From CAVTHW01 sp963734625 (lineage in GTDB: Bacteria > Acidobacteriota > Terriglobia > Bryobacterales > Bryobacteraceae), in NCBI GenBank assembly GCA_963734625.1, contig CAVTHW010000006.1, forward strand, positions 1 to 64,000: a stretch of 64,000 nt of DNA, read 5' to 3'. The position numbers were made by a program, and so were the translations under genes. Below the pieces are notes generated by a model. The model had not been told where the DNA came from. It saw only the letters and a program-made list of their open reading frames with translations, and made no database searches. Shown here one piece after another: positions 39,791 through 50,260 of the stretch. Position 1 is the first letter of the stretch. Every line of letters begins with the position of its first letter.

Positions 39791-39803
39791 TGTATACTAT
39801 ACA
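39791..39803. promoter_or_regulatory. vapBC operator/promoter palindrome
   Basis: A perfect palindrome TGTATA-C-TATACA ends 2 nt before the vapB ATG. It contains TATACT (39793-39798), a good -10 hexamer, which would place the transcript start at or next to the ATG and give a leaderless or very short leader. Antitoxin binding would cover the promoter. Confidence 0.6.
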
Positions 39804-39805
39804 TC

Positions 39806-40060
39806 ATGAGGCGAACTCAACTCTACCTGGAAGACCAGCTTTGGGGCCAGCTGCATTTCCTGGCCAAGCAATCCGGCACGACTCTCTCTGAACTGGTCCG
39901 GCAGGCGCTCCGCGAGCGATACAGCAGCAGCTCCTGCGACCGCAAGGCGGCGCTGCGCGCGGCCGTAGGGCTCTGGGGGGATCGGTCGGATCTGCCATCC
40001 ACAACGACGTACGTGAGAGGGCTGCGAAGCGGCCGCCGGCTAAAGAGGCTTGGCCGGTGA
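39806..40060 (+). CDS. vapB: VapB-type ribbon-helix-helix antitoxin
   Basis: An 84-aa protein: RRTQLYLEDQLWGQLHFLA and SELVRQALRER form the ribbon-helix-helix DNA-binding fold. The basic C-terminal tail (residues 60-84) should wrap VapC. The stop overlaps the vapC GTG start (GTGA), and a perfect palindrome lies upstream. Confidence 0.82.
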   Translation: MRRTQLYLEDQLWGQLHFLAKQSGTTLSELVRQALRERYSSSSCDRKAALRAAVGLWGDRSDLPSTTTYVRGLRSGRRLKRLGR

Positions 40061-40434
40061 ACACCGTCCTAGTGGATTCCGATATCTTGATCGAAGTTCT
40101 TCGAGGGCGGGAGGTCAGTGTTCGAAAGAGCTGGGAGGCCCTGCTCGACTCCGACGCTCTGCTCGGCTACTCGCCCGTGACGGCCGCGGAGATCTGGCAC
40201 GGTTCAAGAGAGGCCGAACAGGACGTCATCGCCGCCCTCTTCGCGGCGATGACCTGTATTCCGATCGATGCGGAAGTGGGCCGCAAGGCCGGCGAGTATC
40301 TCCGCCGGTTTCACCGCAGCCACAGCGTCGAACTGGGCGACGCTCTCGTAGCGGCCACTGCGGCAATCCACAAGATGGCGCTCTGGACCCGCAATCGGAA
40401 ACACTACCCAATGAAAGAGATCCGGCTGTACTAG
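40057..40434 (+). CDS. vapC: VapC PIN-domain toxin
   Basis: A 125-aa PIN ribonuclease with conserved acidic residues in VDSDILIEVLRG, TAAEIWHG and LGDALVAATA, followed by LWTRNRKHYP. GTG start is coupled to vapB. VapC enzymes cleave tRNA or rRNA to stop translation. Its stop overlaps the convergent carB stop. Confidence 0.88.
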   Translation: MNTVLVDSDILIEVLRGREVSVRKSWEALLDSDALLGYSPVTAAEIWHGSREAEQDVIAALFAAMTCIPIDAEVGRKAGEYLRRFHRSHSVELGDALVAATAAIHKMALWTRNRKHYPMKEIRLY

Positions 40435-43400
40435 CTCGTTCCCGCCTGCGTTTTCTCTCTGGCGTGAATCTCTTGCAGGCTCCAGACGCGGATGGGGTCG
40501 CGGCGGCGGGAGGCCACGGCTTCGGCGACCGCTTTGGCCGCGCTCATGGTGGTGATGCAGGGCACGTGGCAGGCGATGGCCGTGCGGCGAATCGCCTTCT
40601 CATCGCTGAACGAATGTGCTCCGGCCAGGGTGTAGACGACCAGTTGGATGGAGCCGCCCTTCATCAAATCGACGGCGTTGGGGCGGCCTTCGTTCACTTT
40701 GAAAACAGTCTTGACGCGCAAGCCCGCCGCGTGCAGCGCCGCCGCGGTGCCGCGGGTGGCGGCCAGCGTGTAGCCCAGTTCCGACAAGCGCCGCGCCACC
40801 TCGACGGCAACGGGCTTGTGCTGGTTATTGACGCTGATGAATACGCAGCCTTGGTCCGGCAGCGGCGTGCCGGCGCTCAATTGGGCCTTGGCAAAAGCCT
40901 CGCCGAAGTTCTCGCCCACGCCCATCACCTCGCCCGTGGAGCGCATTTCCGGGCCGAGGGCGGGGTCCACGCCCGGGAACTTATTGAAGGGGAAAACCGG
41001 CGATTTGACGAAGAACTGCGGCACCGGGAGGCATCCCGACACCGCGCCGCCGGTCAGATGCTTGAAGTCCGCGAGCTTCTTGCCCAGCATCAGCCCCACG
41101 GCGATCTTCGGCAGCGGCACGCCGGTGGCCTTGCTGACGTAGGGGACCGTGCGCGAGGCGCGCGGATTGACCTCCAGCACGTACACCTTGCCGTCCTTGA
41201 TGGCGTACTGCACGTTCATCAGCCCGATCACCTTGAGCGCCCGCGCCAGCCGGACGGTATAGCTCTCGATGGTCTCCCGCTCCCGCGCGCTGAGCGAGGT
41301 GGCCGGCAGCACGCAGGAGCTGTCGCCGGAGTGTATGCCCGCCTCCTCGATGTGCTCCATGATGCCGGCGATCAGCACGCTCTCGGAATCCGACAGCGCG
41401 TCCACGTCGATTTCCGTGGCGTCTTCGAGAAAACGGTCGATCAGGACCGGCCGCTCACGGCTGAATACGACCGCTTCACGCATGTAGCGGCGCACGGACT
41501 CTTCGTCGTAGGCGATGACCATGGCGCGGCCGCCGAGCACGTAGCTGGGCCGCACCAGGACGGGGAATCCGATGCGCCGGGCCACCTCGCAGGCCTCTTC
41601 CACGCCGGTAGCCGTTCCCATTCTCCGGGCACGGAATCCCGAGATCATCCAGCAGCTTTCCAAAAAGCTTCCGGTCTTCGGCGAGGTCTATGTTGGCCGG
41701 ATCGGTGCCGATGATCGGAACTCCCTGGCCCTTGAGCGGCAGGGCGAGCGTCAGCGGCGTCTGCCCGCCGAACTGCACGATCACGCCGTCGGGCTTCTCG
41801 GTGTCGTGAATGTTCAAGACCTCTTCGAGCGTCAGCGGCTCGAAGTAGAGCCGGTCGCTGGTGTCGTAGTCGGTCGAAACCGTCTCCGGGTTGCAGTTCA
41901 CCATGATCGACTCGTAGCCGAATTCCTGGAGGGCGAAGGAGGCGTGGCAGCAGCAGTAGTCGAACTCGATTCCCTGGCCGATGCGATTGGGGCCGCTGCC
42001 CAGGATCATGACCTTCTTGCGAGTGGTGGGCTCGGCTTCGCACTCCGACTCGTAACTCGAATACAGATAGGGCGTGTGGCTCTCGAACTCGGCGGCGCAG
42101 GTATCCACGCGATTGAACACCGCGCGGATGCCGAGTTCCTTCCGGCGCCGCCGCACCGCCAGCGCATCGGTCTGCCAGGTCCGCGCCAGGTAAGCGTCCG
42201 AGAAGCCGTCACGCTTGGCGCCGCGGAACAACTCGAGAGACACCGAATCCAGGCTTTGCCCGGCCAGTTCCTCCTCCATCCCGATGGTCTCTTTGATCTG
42301 CTGGAGAAACCAGGGATCGATCGCCGTCATTTCCTGGATCTGCTCCACGCTGTAGCCGCGGCGCAGGGCGAACAGCACGTAACCGAGCCGCTCGGGCGTA
42401 GCGGTAATCAGTTTCTGCGGGATCAGGGCCTCGTCGAAGACCTCGGCGCTGGCGGCCTTTCCCGTCTCCAGGCTGCGCATGCCCTTGGCCAGCGCCTGCT
42501 TGAAGGTGCGTCCGATCGCCATGACCTCGCCCACCGACTTCATCTGCGTCCCGAGCACCGGGTCCGCGCCGGGGAGCTTCTCGAACTGCCAGCGCGGGAT
42601 CTTCACCACCACGTAGTCGAGGGTGGGCTCGAAGCAGGCGGGGGTCTTCTTCGTGATGTCGTTGGGGATCTCGTCCAGGCGGTAGCCCACGGCCAGCTTG
42701 GCGGCGATCTTGGCGATGGGGAAGCCCGTCGCCTTGGAGGCCAGCGCGGAGCTGCGCGACACGCGCGGGTTCATCTCGATGATCACCATCCGCCCGTTCT
42801 CCGGGTTTATGGCGAACTGCACGTTGGAGCCGCCGGTGTCGACGCCAATCTCGCGCAGGCAGCGCAGGGAGGCGTCGCGCATCACCTGGTACTCGCGGTC
42901 GGTCAGCGTCTGTGCGGGAGCGACCGTCACCGAATCTCCGGTGTGCACGCCCATCGGATCGAAGTTCTCGATGGAGCAGATGATGATGGCGTTGTCGGCC
43001 AGGTCGCGCATCACCTCCAGCTCGAATTCCTTCCAGCCCAGCACGCTCTCTTCGATGAGGACTTCATGCACCGGAGAAAGCTCCAGGCCCCGCTCCAGAA
43101 TCTCCGCCAGGTCCTCGCGGTTGTAGGCGATGCCGCCGCCCGTGCCGCCCAGCGTAAAGCTGGGACGCACGATCACGGGGTAGCCAATGCGGGCGGCGTA
43201 GGCGAAGCCGTCCTCGACCTTTTTCACCAGCTTGGAATCGGGCGTGTCCAGGCCGATCTTCCGCATGGCGTCCTTAAACAGCAGCCGGTCTTCGGCTTTC
43301 TTGATGGCGTCCAGCTTGGCGCCGATCAGCTCGACTCCGTACTTGTCGAGCACGCCCGCCTCGGCCAGCTCCACCGCCAGGTTCAGGCCGGTCTGGCCGC

Positions 43401-43671
43401 CCACGGTCGAAAGCAGGGCGTCCGGCCGCTCCTTGCGAATGATCTCCTCGGCGAACTCGAGCGTGAGCGGCTCGACGTAGGTGCGGTCGGCCAGGTCCGG
43501 GTCGGTCATGATGGTGGCCGGATTGGAATTGATCAGCACCACCTCATAGCCGTCCGACCTGAGCGCCTTGCAGGCCTGCGTGCCGGAGTAGTCGAACTCG
43601 CAGGCCTGGCCGATCACGATGGGCCCGGAGCCTACGATCAGGATTCGATGGAGGTCGTTTCGTCTGGGCAT
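40431..43671 (-). CDS. carB: Carbamoyl-phosphate synthase large subunit, one +1 frameshift
   Basis: About 1079 aa plus one base, the full length of CarB. The first half (HRILIVGSGPIVIGQACEFD, two ATP-grasp parts) and the start of the second synthetase half (VMILGSGPNRIGQGIEFDY) are in one frame up to IPCPENG. The other frame resumes with TATGVEEACEVARRIGFPV through the allosteric domain. An extra C in the CCC run at 41617-41619 (AATGGGAACG instead of AATGGAACG on the minus strand) explains the break. It makes carbamoyl phosphate for pyrimidines and arginine. It is essential in most bacteria, so a sequence error is likely. Confidence 0.94.
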
Positions 43672-43677
43672 CCGATT

Positions 43678-44814
43678 CTAATGGCCTCGCTGGCACTCGG
43701 TCATGAGCTTCACGAAATCGTCGAACAGGTAAAGCGAGTCGTGAGGGCCGGGCGCGGCCTCGGGATGGTACTGCACGCAGAAGGCGGGCAGCGTGCGGTG
43801 GCGGAAGCCCTCCAGGGTCTGGTCGTTCAGGTTGACGTGGGTGAGTTCGACGGTGGAGGCGTCGAGGGAGTCCGGGTCCACCGCGAATCCGTGGTTGTGC
43901 GAGGTGATCTCCACCTTGTTCGTCAGCTTGTTCAGGACGGGGTGATTGGCGCCGCGATGGCCGAACTTGAGCTTGTACGTCTTCCCGCCCAGCGCCAGCC
44001 CCAGGACCTGGTGGCCGAGGCAAATCCCGAAAACCGGGACCCGTCCCAGCAGCTTGCGCACCTGGGCGGCCTGGAACTGAAGAGGCTCGGGGTCGCCCGG
44101 GCCATTGGAGAGGAACACGCCGTCGGGAGCCAGCGCCAGTACGTCCTCGGCGGTGGTCACGGCGGGAACCACCGTGACCCGGCAGCCCACGTGAACCAGG
44201 CGCCGGAGAATGTTGTGCTTGATGCCGAAGTCGAAGGCGACGACGTGGAACCGCTGTTCGGCCGGCGGGGAGAGCCGCTCCGCCGGCGAGCAGTCTTCCA
44301 CCGGCTTGGTCCACGTGTAGCGCTCTTTGGTTGAGACGCTGGTGGCCAGCTCCCGCCCGGCCATCGACGGGCTGCTTCTGGCCATTTCGACCAGCGCTTG
44401 AGGCTCGCCGCCAGTCGAGGAAAGAACGCCCCGCATCACGCCTCGCGTGCGCAGGTGACGAACGAGCCGGCGGGTGTCCACACCGGCGATGACCGGGACG
44501 CCGTGAGATCCGAGGAACTCCCCCGCGTGCTCCTGGCTGCGCCAGTTGCTGGCGATCGCGGAGAACTCGCGCACCACCAGGCCCTCGATGAAGGGCTTGA
44601 CGGACTCGCTGTCGGCGGGAGTGGTGCCGTAGTTGCCGATCTCGGGATAAGTAAGGATGACGATCTGGCCGGCGTAGGACGGATCGGTGAAAATCTCCTG
44701 GTACCCGGTGATGGCGGTGTTGAAGACAACCTCGCCGAAGCGCCGGGCGGGCGCACCAAAAGCTACGCCCTCGAAGACCGTGCCGTCTTCCAGGGCCAGG
44801 ACCGCTTTACTCAA
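43678..44814 (-). CDS. carA: Carbamoyl-phosphate synthase small subunit
   Basis: A 378-aa protein. The N-terminal CPSase domain (LALEDGTVFEGVAFG, TGYQEIFTDPSY) precedes a class I glutamine amidotransferase with nucleophile Cys in FGICLGHQ and His/Glu in QYHPEA. It supplies ammonia to CarB, which starts 6 nt downstream on the same transcript. Confidence 0.96.
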   Translation of the reverse strand: MSKAVLALEDGTVFEGVAFGAPARRFGEVVFNTAITGYQEIFTDPSYAGQIVILTYPEIGNYGTTPADSESVKPFIEGLVVREFSAIASNWRSQEHAGEFLGSHGVPVIAGVDTRRLVRHLRTRGVMRGVLSSTGGEPQALVEMARSSPSMAGRELATSVSTKERYTWTKPVEDCSPAERLSPPAEQRFHVVAFDFGIKHNILRRLVHVGCRVTVVPAVTTAEDVLALAPDGVFLSNGPGDPEPLQFQAAQVRKLLGRVPVFGICLGHQVLGLALGGKTYKLKFGHRGANHPVLNKLTNKVEITSHNHGFAVDPDSLDASTVELTHVNLNDQTLEGFRHRTLPAFCVQYHPEAAPGPHDSLYLFDDFVKLMTECQRGH

Positions 44815-44901
44815 TCCGATGATCCTCCAGGGAAGGGGTAACTCCTATTTCAACATGTCGCGGGCTCAGGTTCAAGCTGGGCGTTCCTTCATTCTGTTAG
44901 C

Positions 44902-46029
44902 ATGGAGTTCTTCCGGCGATCCATGATCGTGAACACCCAATCCGTGGGCTTCGATTCGCTGACGCTCGACTGCGGCGCCAGCCTGAGCGCCGTCGAGGTG
45001 GCCTACGAGACCTATGGCACGCTGAACGCCGCCAGGTCCAATGCGATCCTGGTCGAGCACGCATTGACCGGCGACGCGCACGCGGCCGGCGTCAGCCACG
45101 AGACCGGCAAGCCAGGCTGGTGGGACAACTCCATCGGTCCGGGCAAGGCTTTCGATACCGACAAGTACTTCGTCATCTGCTCGAACGTTCTGGGCGGATG
45201 CCGCGGGACCACGGGCCCGGCGTCGGTCAACCCCGCTACCGGCGCCCCCTACGCCATGTCTTTTCCCGTCATCACCATTCCGGATATGGTGCGGCTTCAG
45301 AAGAAGCTGGTTGAACACCTGGGGATCGAGCGCCTGCTGGCGGTGACGGGCGGATCGATGGGCGGAATGCAGACGCTGGAGTGGGCGGTGGCCTACCCGG
45401 ATTCGGTGGTGGCGGCAATTCCGATCGCGACCACGGCGCGCCACAGCGCCCAGCAAATCGCTTTCAACGAGGTCGGCCGCCAGTCCATCATGGCCGACCC
45501 GGATTGGTGCGAAGGAAACTACTACGGCAAGAAGCCCCCGGCGCGCGGACTGGCGGTGGCCCGCATGGTCGGCCACGTCACCTACATGAGCGACGAGTCC
45601 ATGCGCGAGAAGTTCGGGCGCCGGTTGCGCGACAAGGACAAGTTCGGCTTCGATTTTTCGATCGACTTCGAGGTGGAGAGCTACCTGCGCTATCGCGGCG
45701 CGCAGTTTGTCGACCGCTTCGATGCCAACGCCTATCTCTACATCACCAAGGCCATGGACTACTTCGATCTGGCCAACGGACACGCGTCGCTGGCCGAAGC
45801 GCTGGGGCAAGCCAAGTGCCGTTTCCTGGCAATCAGCTTCACTTCCGACTGGCTCTACCCGAGCTATCAATCTCTGGAAACCGTCAACGCCCTGCGCAGC
45901 CGGAATCGCGATGTGGCTTATTGCGAGCTGACCTCCAACTACGGCCACGACGCTTTTCTGGTGGACATCGGGGAGCAGACCGAGATCCTGCGCGGCTTTC
46001 TGGCCAGCACGTTCAAGGAGAGGCGCTGA
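44902..46029 (+). CDS. metX: Homoserine O-acetyltransferase
   Basis: A 375-aa alpha/beta hydrolase of the MetX family. It has the oxyanion region HALTGDAHAAG, nucleophile Ser in VTGGSMGGMQ, Asp in TSDWLYP and His in SNYGHDAF. It acetylates homoserine in methionine synthesis. ATG 44902 gives seven extra residues; ATG 44923 (MIVNTQSVGFDSL) matches family starts equally well. metW follows after 2 nt. I looked for a SAM riboswitch in the leader and found none recognisable. Confidence 0.94.
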   Translation: MEFFRRSMIVNTQSVGFDSLTLDCGASLSAVEVAYETYGTLNAARSNAILVEHALTGDAHAAGVSHETGKPGWWDNSIGPGKAFDTDKYFVICSNVLGGCRGTTGPASVNPATGAPYAMSFPVITIPDMVRLQKKLVEHLGIERLLAVTGGSMGGMQTLEWAVAYPDSVVAAIPIATTARHSAQQIAFNEVGRQSIMADPDWCEGNYYGKKPPARGLAVARMVGHVTYMSDESMREKFGRRLRDKDKFGFDFSIDFEVESYLRYRGAQFVDRFDANAYLYITKAMDYFDLANGHASLAEALGQAKCRFLAISFTSDWLYPSYQSLETVNALRSRNRDVAYCELTSNYGHDAFLVDIGEQTEILRGFLASTFKERR

Positions 46030-46031
46030 CG

Positions 46032-46655
46032 ATGCCCCACACGGCGGGCCGGCGGGCCTTTGCGCGCGGGGTGCTGGGGCGCAGCGATTACGCCATCATC
46101 AGCGACTGGGTCGAGCCGAACACCAAGGTGCTGGACCTGGGCTGCGGCGAAGGCGAACTGTTGCAGTGGCTGGCGGAGAACAAGGGCGTCGAGGGCCGCG
46201 GGATCGAGATTGACGGAGCGCGCGTGCAGCGCGCCATCAGCCGCGGCGTATCCGTGTATCAGGGCGACATCGACCAGGGCCTCGCCGGCTACCCCGACCA
46301 TGCTTTCGACTACGCGATCCTCAGCCAGACGCTGCAGGAGACCCGCCAGCCGCTGAACGTGCTGCGCGAGATGCTGCGCGTCGGCCATCACGCGATCGTG
46401 GGGTTCCCGAACTTCGGCCACTGGTCGGTGCGCCTGGCGCACCTGGTGAGCGGGCGCGCGCCGAAGACCAAACTCTTCCCTTACGATTGGTACAGTTCGC
46501 CCAACGTCCACTTCCTCACGATCAGGGATTTCGAAGAGCTGGTGAAGAAAGAGGGCTGGACCGTCGAGAGCAAGATCTTCCTCTCCGGCCGCCGCCTGGG
46601 CACGTTCCTGTCCAACCTAATGGCCGCCGTGGCGGTCTTCCAGGTGCGGCGGTAG
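46032..46655 (+). CDS. metW: MetW, methionine biosynthesis partner of MetX
   Basis: A 207-aa SAM-methyltransferase-fold protein with SDYAIISDWVEPNTKVLDLGCGEGELLQWL, FDYAILSQTLQ and VGFPNFGHW, all typical of MetW. MetW binds and activates MetX in metXW operons, which matches the 2-nt gap here. Confidence 0.93.
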   Translation: MPHTAGRRAFARGVLGRSDYAIISDWVEPNTKVLDLGCGEGELLQWLAENKGVEGRGIEIDGARVQRAISRGVSVYQGDIDQGLAGYPDHAFDYAILSQTLQETRQPLNVLREMLRVGHHAIVGFPNFGHWSVRLAHLVSGRAPKTKLFPYDWYSSPNVHFLTIRDFEELVKKEGWTVESKIFLSGRRLGTFLSNLMAAVAVFQVRR

Positions 46656-46691
46656 GGGGGCGGAGGCGCGGGCGTCGAGTTCTTGCGTCAG

Positions 46692-46710
46692 TTATCAGTA
46701 AGTGATAACC
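46692..46710. promoter_or_regulatory. Operator palindrome upstream of the TumE/TumA-like pair
   Basis: Perfect inverted repeat GTTATCA-GTAAG-TGATAAC, ending 7 nt before the GTG start of the first gene. Probable autoregulatory site for the HTH antitoxin (inference). Confidence 0.6.
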
Positions 46711-46717
46711 TTCAAGG

Positions 46718-47089
46718 GTGAAGAAGCCAGGCCGCGATCCCGGCCTCGATGCCTTGCTCGACCTCGATGGCCAGGTCTTGGTTGTTGATCCGGGCGGGCG
46801 GTTCTGGGTGAAGTTCGCTGTAAGCCGCGTCGAACCATCCCCGGAGCGGCCGCTCGGTCTCGGCTACTCGTTGACGATGCACGATTCCAGCGGCCATCGG
46901 TTGATCGGATTCGACAACGCGCACCCGGTTCGAGAATCGCGCGGTCCGTCGGGCCGAAGCAGAAAGGCCCAAGACCACAAGCACCGTCTCGGTGTCGTGC
47001 GTCCTTACAGGTTTACGAGCGCCGCCGCCCTGCTGGAGGATTTCTGGCGTGAGGTCGACGGCTTGCTCAGTGAGAAGGGAGTGCTCTGA
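46718..47089 (+). CDS. TumE-family (DUF6516-like) putative toxin
   Basis: A 123-aa protein with the family pattern: YSLTMHDSSGHRLIGFDNAHP followed by HKHRLGVVRPYRFTSAAALLEDFW. GTG start. This family is annotated as the toxin of a TumE-TumA-like system, usually followed by an HTH antitoxin; that is the order here, with TGATG overlap. Its biochemical activity is not evident from motifs. Confidence 0.75.
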   Translation: MKKPGRDPGLDALLDLDGQVLVVDPGGRFWVKFAVSRVEPSPERPLGLGYSLTMHDSSGHRLIGFDNAHPVRESRGPSGRSRKAQDHKHRLGVVRPYRFTSAAALLEDFWREVDGLLSEKGVL

Positions 47090-47478
47090 TGAGGGTTCTG
47101 AAAGTAGGCATTGCCTCCTACGAGGAAATGAAGGCGCGAACACTTGCGATTGCCAAAGGACAACTCAGGCCCGGCCCTGGGGAACCGAGGGTCTGGTTCA
47201 CGTCCGCGGAGAGTTTCGCCAAGGTTCTGTCGGAGAAGAATCGCTCCCTGCTTGGAGTTATCGCTGAGGCCGCACCCCATTCGATCGCGCAGCTTGCCGA
47301 CTTGACCGGGCGCAAGAAGTCCAATCTCTCGCGCACGCTGAGAACTATGCAGCGTTACGGCTTCGTTGAGCTGCAGAGAGGCGCTCGCGGCTCCGTCACG
47401 CCACGCGTCCCGTATCAAGCCATTTCCCTGGTCCTCTCGCTGAGAGGCAGCGGCAGGCGCCGGACCGTGGCTGCCTGA
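47089..47478 (+). CDS. HTH antitoxin/regulator paired with TumE-like protein
   Basis: A 129-aa protein with a MarR-like winged helix (HSIAQLADLTGRKKSNLSRTL, MQRYGFVELQRGARG; about residues 62-110). Translational coupling to the putative toxin and the upstream palindrome support an antitoxin-repressor role (TumA-like). Confidence 0.75.
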   Translation: MRVLKVGIASYEEMKARTLAIAKGQLRPGPGEPRVWFTSAESFAKVLSEKNRSLLGVIAEAAPHSIAQLADLTGRKKSNLSRTLRTMQRYGFVELQRGARGSVTPRVPYQAISLVLSLRGSGRRRTVAA

Positions 47479-47532
47479 CAAAACCGTGACAATCGGGCCG
47501 CGGGTGTAGAGTAAGATTGAAATCTGCCGCGT

Positions 47533-49490
47533 ATGAAGAGCCGTCGCAGGGCTGATTTCGCTTTGCTCTGGCGGGCGGTGTTCATCGTGCTGCCCGTGGC
47601 GGTGCTGTCGGGGGTCGCGCTCTATTCATTGCGCCAGGACCGGGCCTCCATCGAGCGCGAGGCTCGGGATCGGGCACGGGTTCTGGCGCCTAATCTGGCT
47701 GGGATTCTCGGCAAGCGCGCAGGAGAGGCGATCGAGCGCCAACTCGCGGAGACTCCCAAACTTCAGGGCAGGATCGTTGGCGGGCAGATTCAATCGCCGC
47801 CGGATTATCCTCGCCTGCCTGTGCCCGCCTCGTGGCCCAGCGAGTTGAAGCCCGATCAGGCGCGGCTGTGGCAGACCGCGCAGGACTCGATCTATCAACG
47901 CCAGGACGCGGAGGCGGCCAGGAAAGCGCTGACGGCGCTGGCAGGGCCGGGCGCCTCATCGGCGGCACGCGCGAACGCGGAGTACGGTCTGCTGCTGATC
48001 GCCGCCAAGCGCGGCGCGACGCCGCTGCTCGTCAAGCAGTCCCTGGACTTGGCGCGGCGGTTTCCTACGGTCCTGACGGAATCGGGGACGCCGCTGGCGG
48101 ACCTTGCTCTGCTCGTCGCGCTGAACAACTCGGCTGCCGGCGTTCTACCAGAGCTGACTCGACGGGTGAGCGAACACCCCTCGTTTCTCACGCCCGAGTT
48201 GCTGGACGCTGCCGAGCGAGCCGCCGCTCCGGAAGACCTGCCGAAGATTGCAGCGCTCAAAGCAGACTGGATGACGCGAGGAGACCACGCTGGCCCTGCT
48301 GCGGGCACTGCTCGCGCGCCCGCCAGACCAGGGCAGCATGGGTGGACGCGGGCGCTGGTCCGTTCCTATCCCTATCGACTCCGACTCGTGATGGAAGGGA
48401 AGTGGTGTTCCTGCCGGCGGCGGCCGTCGAGCAGGCGTTCTCGACCGCGCTGAAGGAGAACCAGGCTCAACTTCCCGCCTACGCGGGCGCCGCTGTGGAG
48501 CTGAGCGGCCGCCGCTGGCGGGTGACGGATGCCGCTCCGATGGCTGGCGAGCCGGAGCAAATCCTGGCCTCAGGGGCCGCGAGTTTAGAGATCGCACCGC
48601 CGCGCCCGTTCACGCTCCACCTGGATCTGGCTTCGCCGGAATTGCTCTATGCGAGTTACCGCCGGCGACTGTGGCTCACCGCGGGTCTGATTCTGTCGGC
48701 GGCGGCTGCCGCGCTGATGGCCCTGGCGAGCCTCTGGCGCGGGTTCCAGCGGCAGGTGCGGCTGAGCGAGATGAAGTCGAACTTTGTCTCGAGCGTGTCG
48801 CACGAACTGCGCGCGCCCATCGCCGCGGTGCGGTTGATGGCCGAGAGCCTGGATGGAGGCAGAATCAGCGGCGAGCCGAAACAGAGAGAGTATCTGCACC
48901 TAATCCTCCAGGAGTGCCGGCGGCTTTCTTCCCTGGTCGAAAACGTGCTGGATTTCTCACGCATCGATCAGGGCCGCAAGCAGTACTCCTTCGAACCGGT
49001 CGATCTTCAGGCGCTGGTGCGCGAGACGGTCGCGTTGATGGAGCCGTGCGCCTCGGAGAGGCAAGTGAATCTCAGTCTGGTGCAGCCGCCCGCCGCGGCG
49101 GCCGAGCTGCAGCCGAATTGGGACGGCCACGCCGTGGAACAGGCGCTGGTGAATTTGCTCGACAACGCCATCAAGCATTCGCCGGCCGGCGCGGCCGTGA
49201 AGGTCGAGGTTGAGGCCGCCACGGAAGACCCGTCGCTGATCCGGCTTTGGGTCGAGGATCAGGGGGAGGGCATTCCGGTCGAGGAGCAGACCAGGATCTT
49301 CGAGCTGTTCTATCGTCACGGCTCTGAGCTGCGGCGCGAGACCCAGGGTGTCGGAATCGGTTTGAGCATCGTGAAGCATATTGCCGAGGCCCACGGCGGT
49401 AAGGTGCTCGTGGAAAGCGCGGTGGGGCGGGGCAGTCGCTTCGCCTTGGAGTTGCCCGTAATGCCGCCAGTGCTACAGGGGAAGGCGTGA
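47533..49490 (+). CDS. Sensor histidine kinase, two frameshifts
   Basis: About 652 aa plus two bases. Transmembrane helix 1 (AVFIVLPVAVLSGVALYSL), a periplasmic helical TPR-like region, then a second transmembrane helix (LTAGLILSAAAAALMALASL), HisKA with SSVSHELRAPIAAVR, and HATPase with NLLDNAIKHS, EDQGEGIPVEE and GVGIGLSIV. Frame is lost near 48277-48285 and 48331 (DWMTR, then LALLRALLARPPD in the third frame, then AAWVDAGAGPF). Two +1 insertions would account for it. It has the same architecture as the kinase at 31986. Confidence 0.87.
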
Positions 49491-50212
49491 CGATGACGGC
49501 GAACCGGAAACCGCGAATCCTGATCGTCGAGGACGAGCCGCCCATGCGCCTGGCGCTCAAAGACATTCTCGATTCCGAAGGCTACCGCGTGCTGACCGCC
49601 GCCGATGGCGAAAGCGGAATGGAACAGGCGGTTCGGGAGAAGCCCGACCTGATCCTGCTCGATATCATGCTGCCGAAGCTCGACGGGTACGCCATCTGCG
49701 CCGAGTTGCGGCGGCTGGCGATGACCACACCGGTTCTCATGCTGACGGCCAAAGGGCAGGTGCAGGATCGGGTGACGGGCCTCGACAGCGGCGCCGACGA
49801 CTACCTGGTCAAGCCCTTCAGCACGGACGAACTCCTGGCGCGCGTCCGCGCTTTGCTGCGGAGAGTCAACGGACAACGCCGGATCGTGACCGCGCTCAAG
49901 CTCGGCGATGTTCGGATTGACTTCGCGAAGATGACGGCCCGGCGCGGGAGAGCGGTCGTTCACCTGACTGCCAAGGAGTTCGCCGTGTTGCGGCTGCTGG
50001 CCGAGGCGGAAGGCGAACCTGTTCCGCGCCAGCGCTTCCTGGACCTGGTTTGGGGCTGGACGTCGTTCCCGACCACGCGCACCGTGGACAACCACATCGC
50101 GAGCTTGCGCGCCAAGCTGGAGCCCGACCCGGACGCGCCCAGGTGGATCCTGACGGTGCACGGGGTGGGATACCGGATCGAGCTGCAGGAGTCCGATTTT
50201 GCAGAAGCATGA
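49487..50212 (+). CDS. OmpR-family response regulator
   Basis: A 241-aa protein with receiver (VEDEPPMRLAL, phospho-Asp in LLDIMLPKLDG, VKPFS) and winged-helix effector (LTAKEFAVLRLLAEAEGE, VHGVGYRIE). GTG 49487 overlaps the kinase stop (GTGA); ATG 49493 is an alternative. Followed 48 bp later by a secreted TPR protein. Confidence 0.93.
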   Translation: MTMTANRKPRILIVEDEPPMRLALKDILDSEGYRVLTAADGESGMEQAVREKPDLILLDIMLPKLDGYAICAELRRLAMTTPVLMLTAKGQVQDRVTGLDSGADDYLVKPFSTDELLARVRALLRRVNGQRRIVTALKLGDVRIDFAKMTARRGRAVVHLTAKEFAVLRLLAEAEGEPVPRQRFLDLVWGWTSFPTTRTVDNHIASLRAKLEPDPDAPRWILTVHGVGYRIELQESDFAEA

Positions 50213-50260
50213 CAATTCCGGAGGCGGTTTCCGGCAGACTGCTAATCAGGGAGGCAGATC

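Noticed and set aside
41572..44334. 920-codon open frame on the plus strand
   Set aside because: It is an antisense shadow of carA/carB caused by high GC; those genes have clear family motifs on the other strand.
44815..44901. SAM riboswitch upstream of metX
   Set aside because: I could not find the conserved pseudoknot or kink-turn elements of SAM-I or SAM-II classes in the 87-nt leader.
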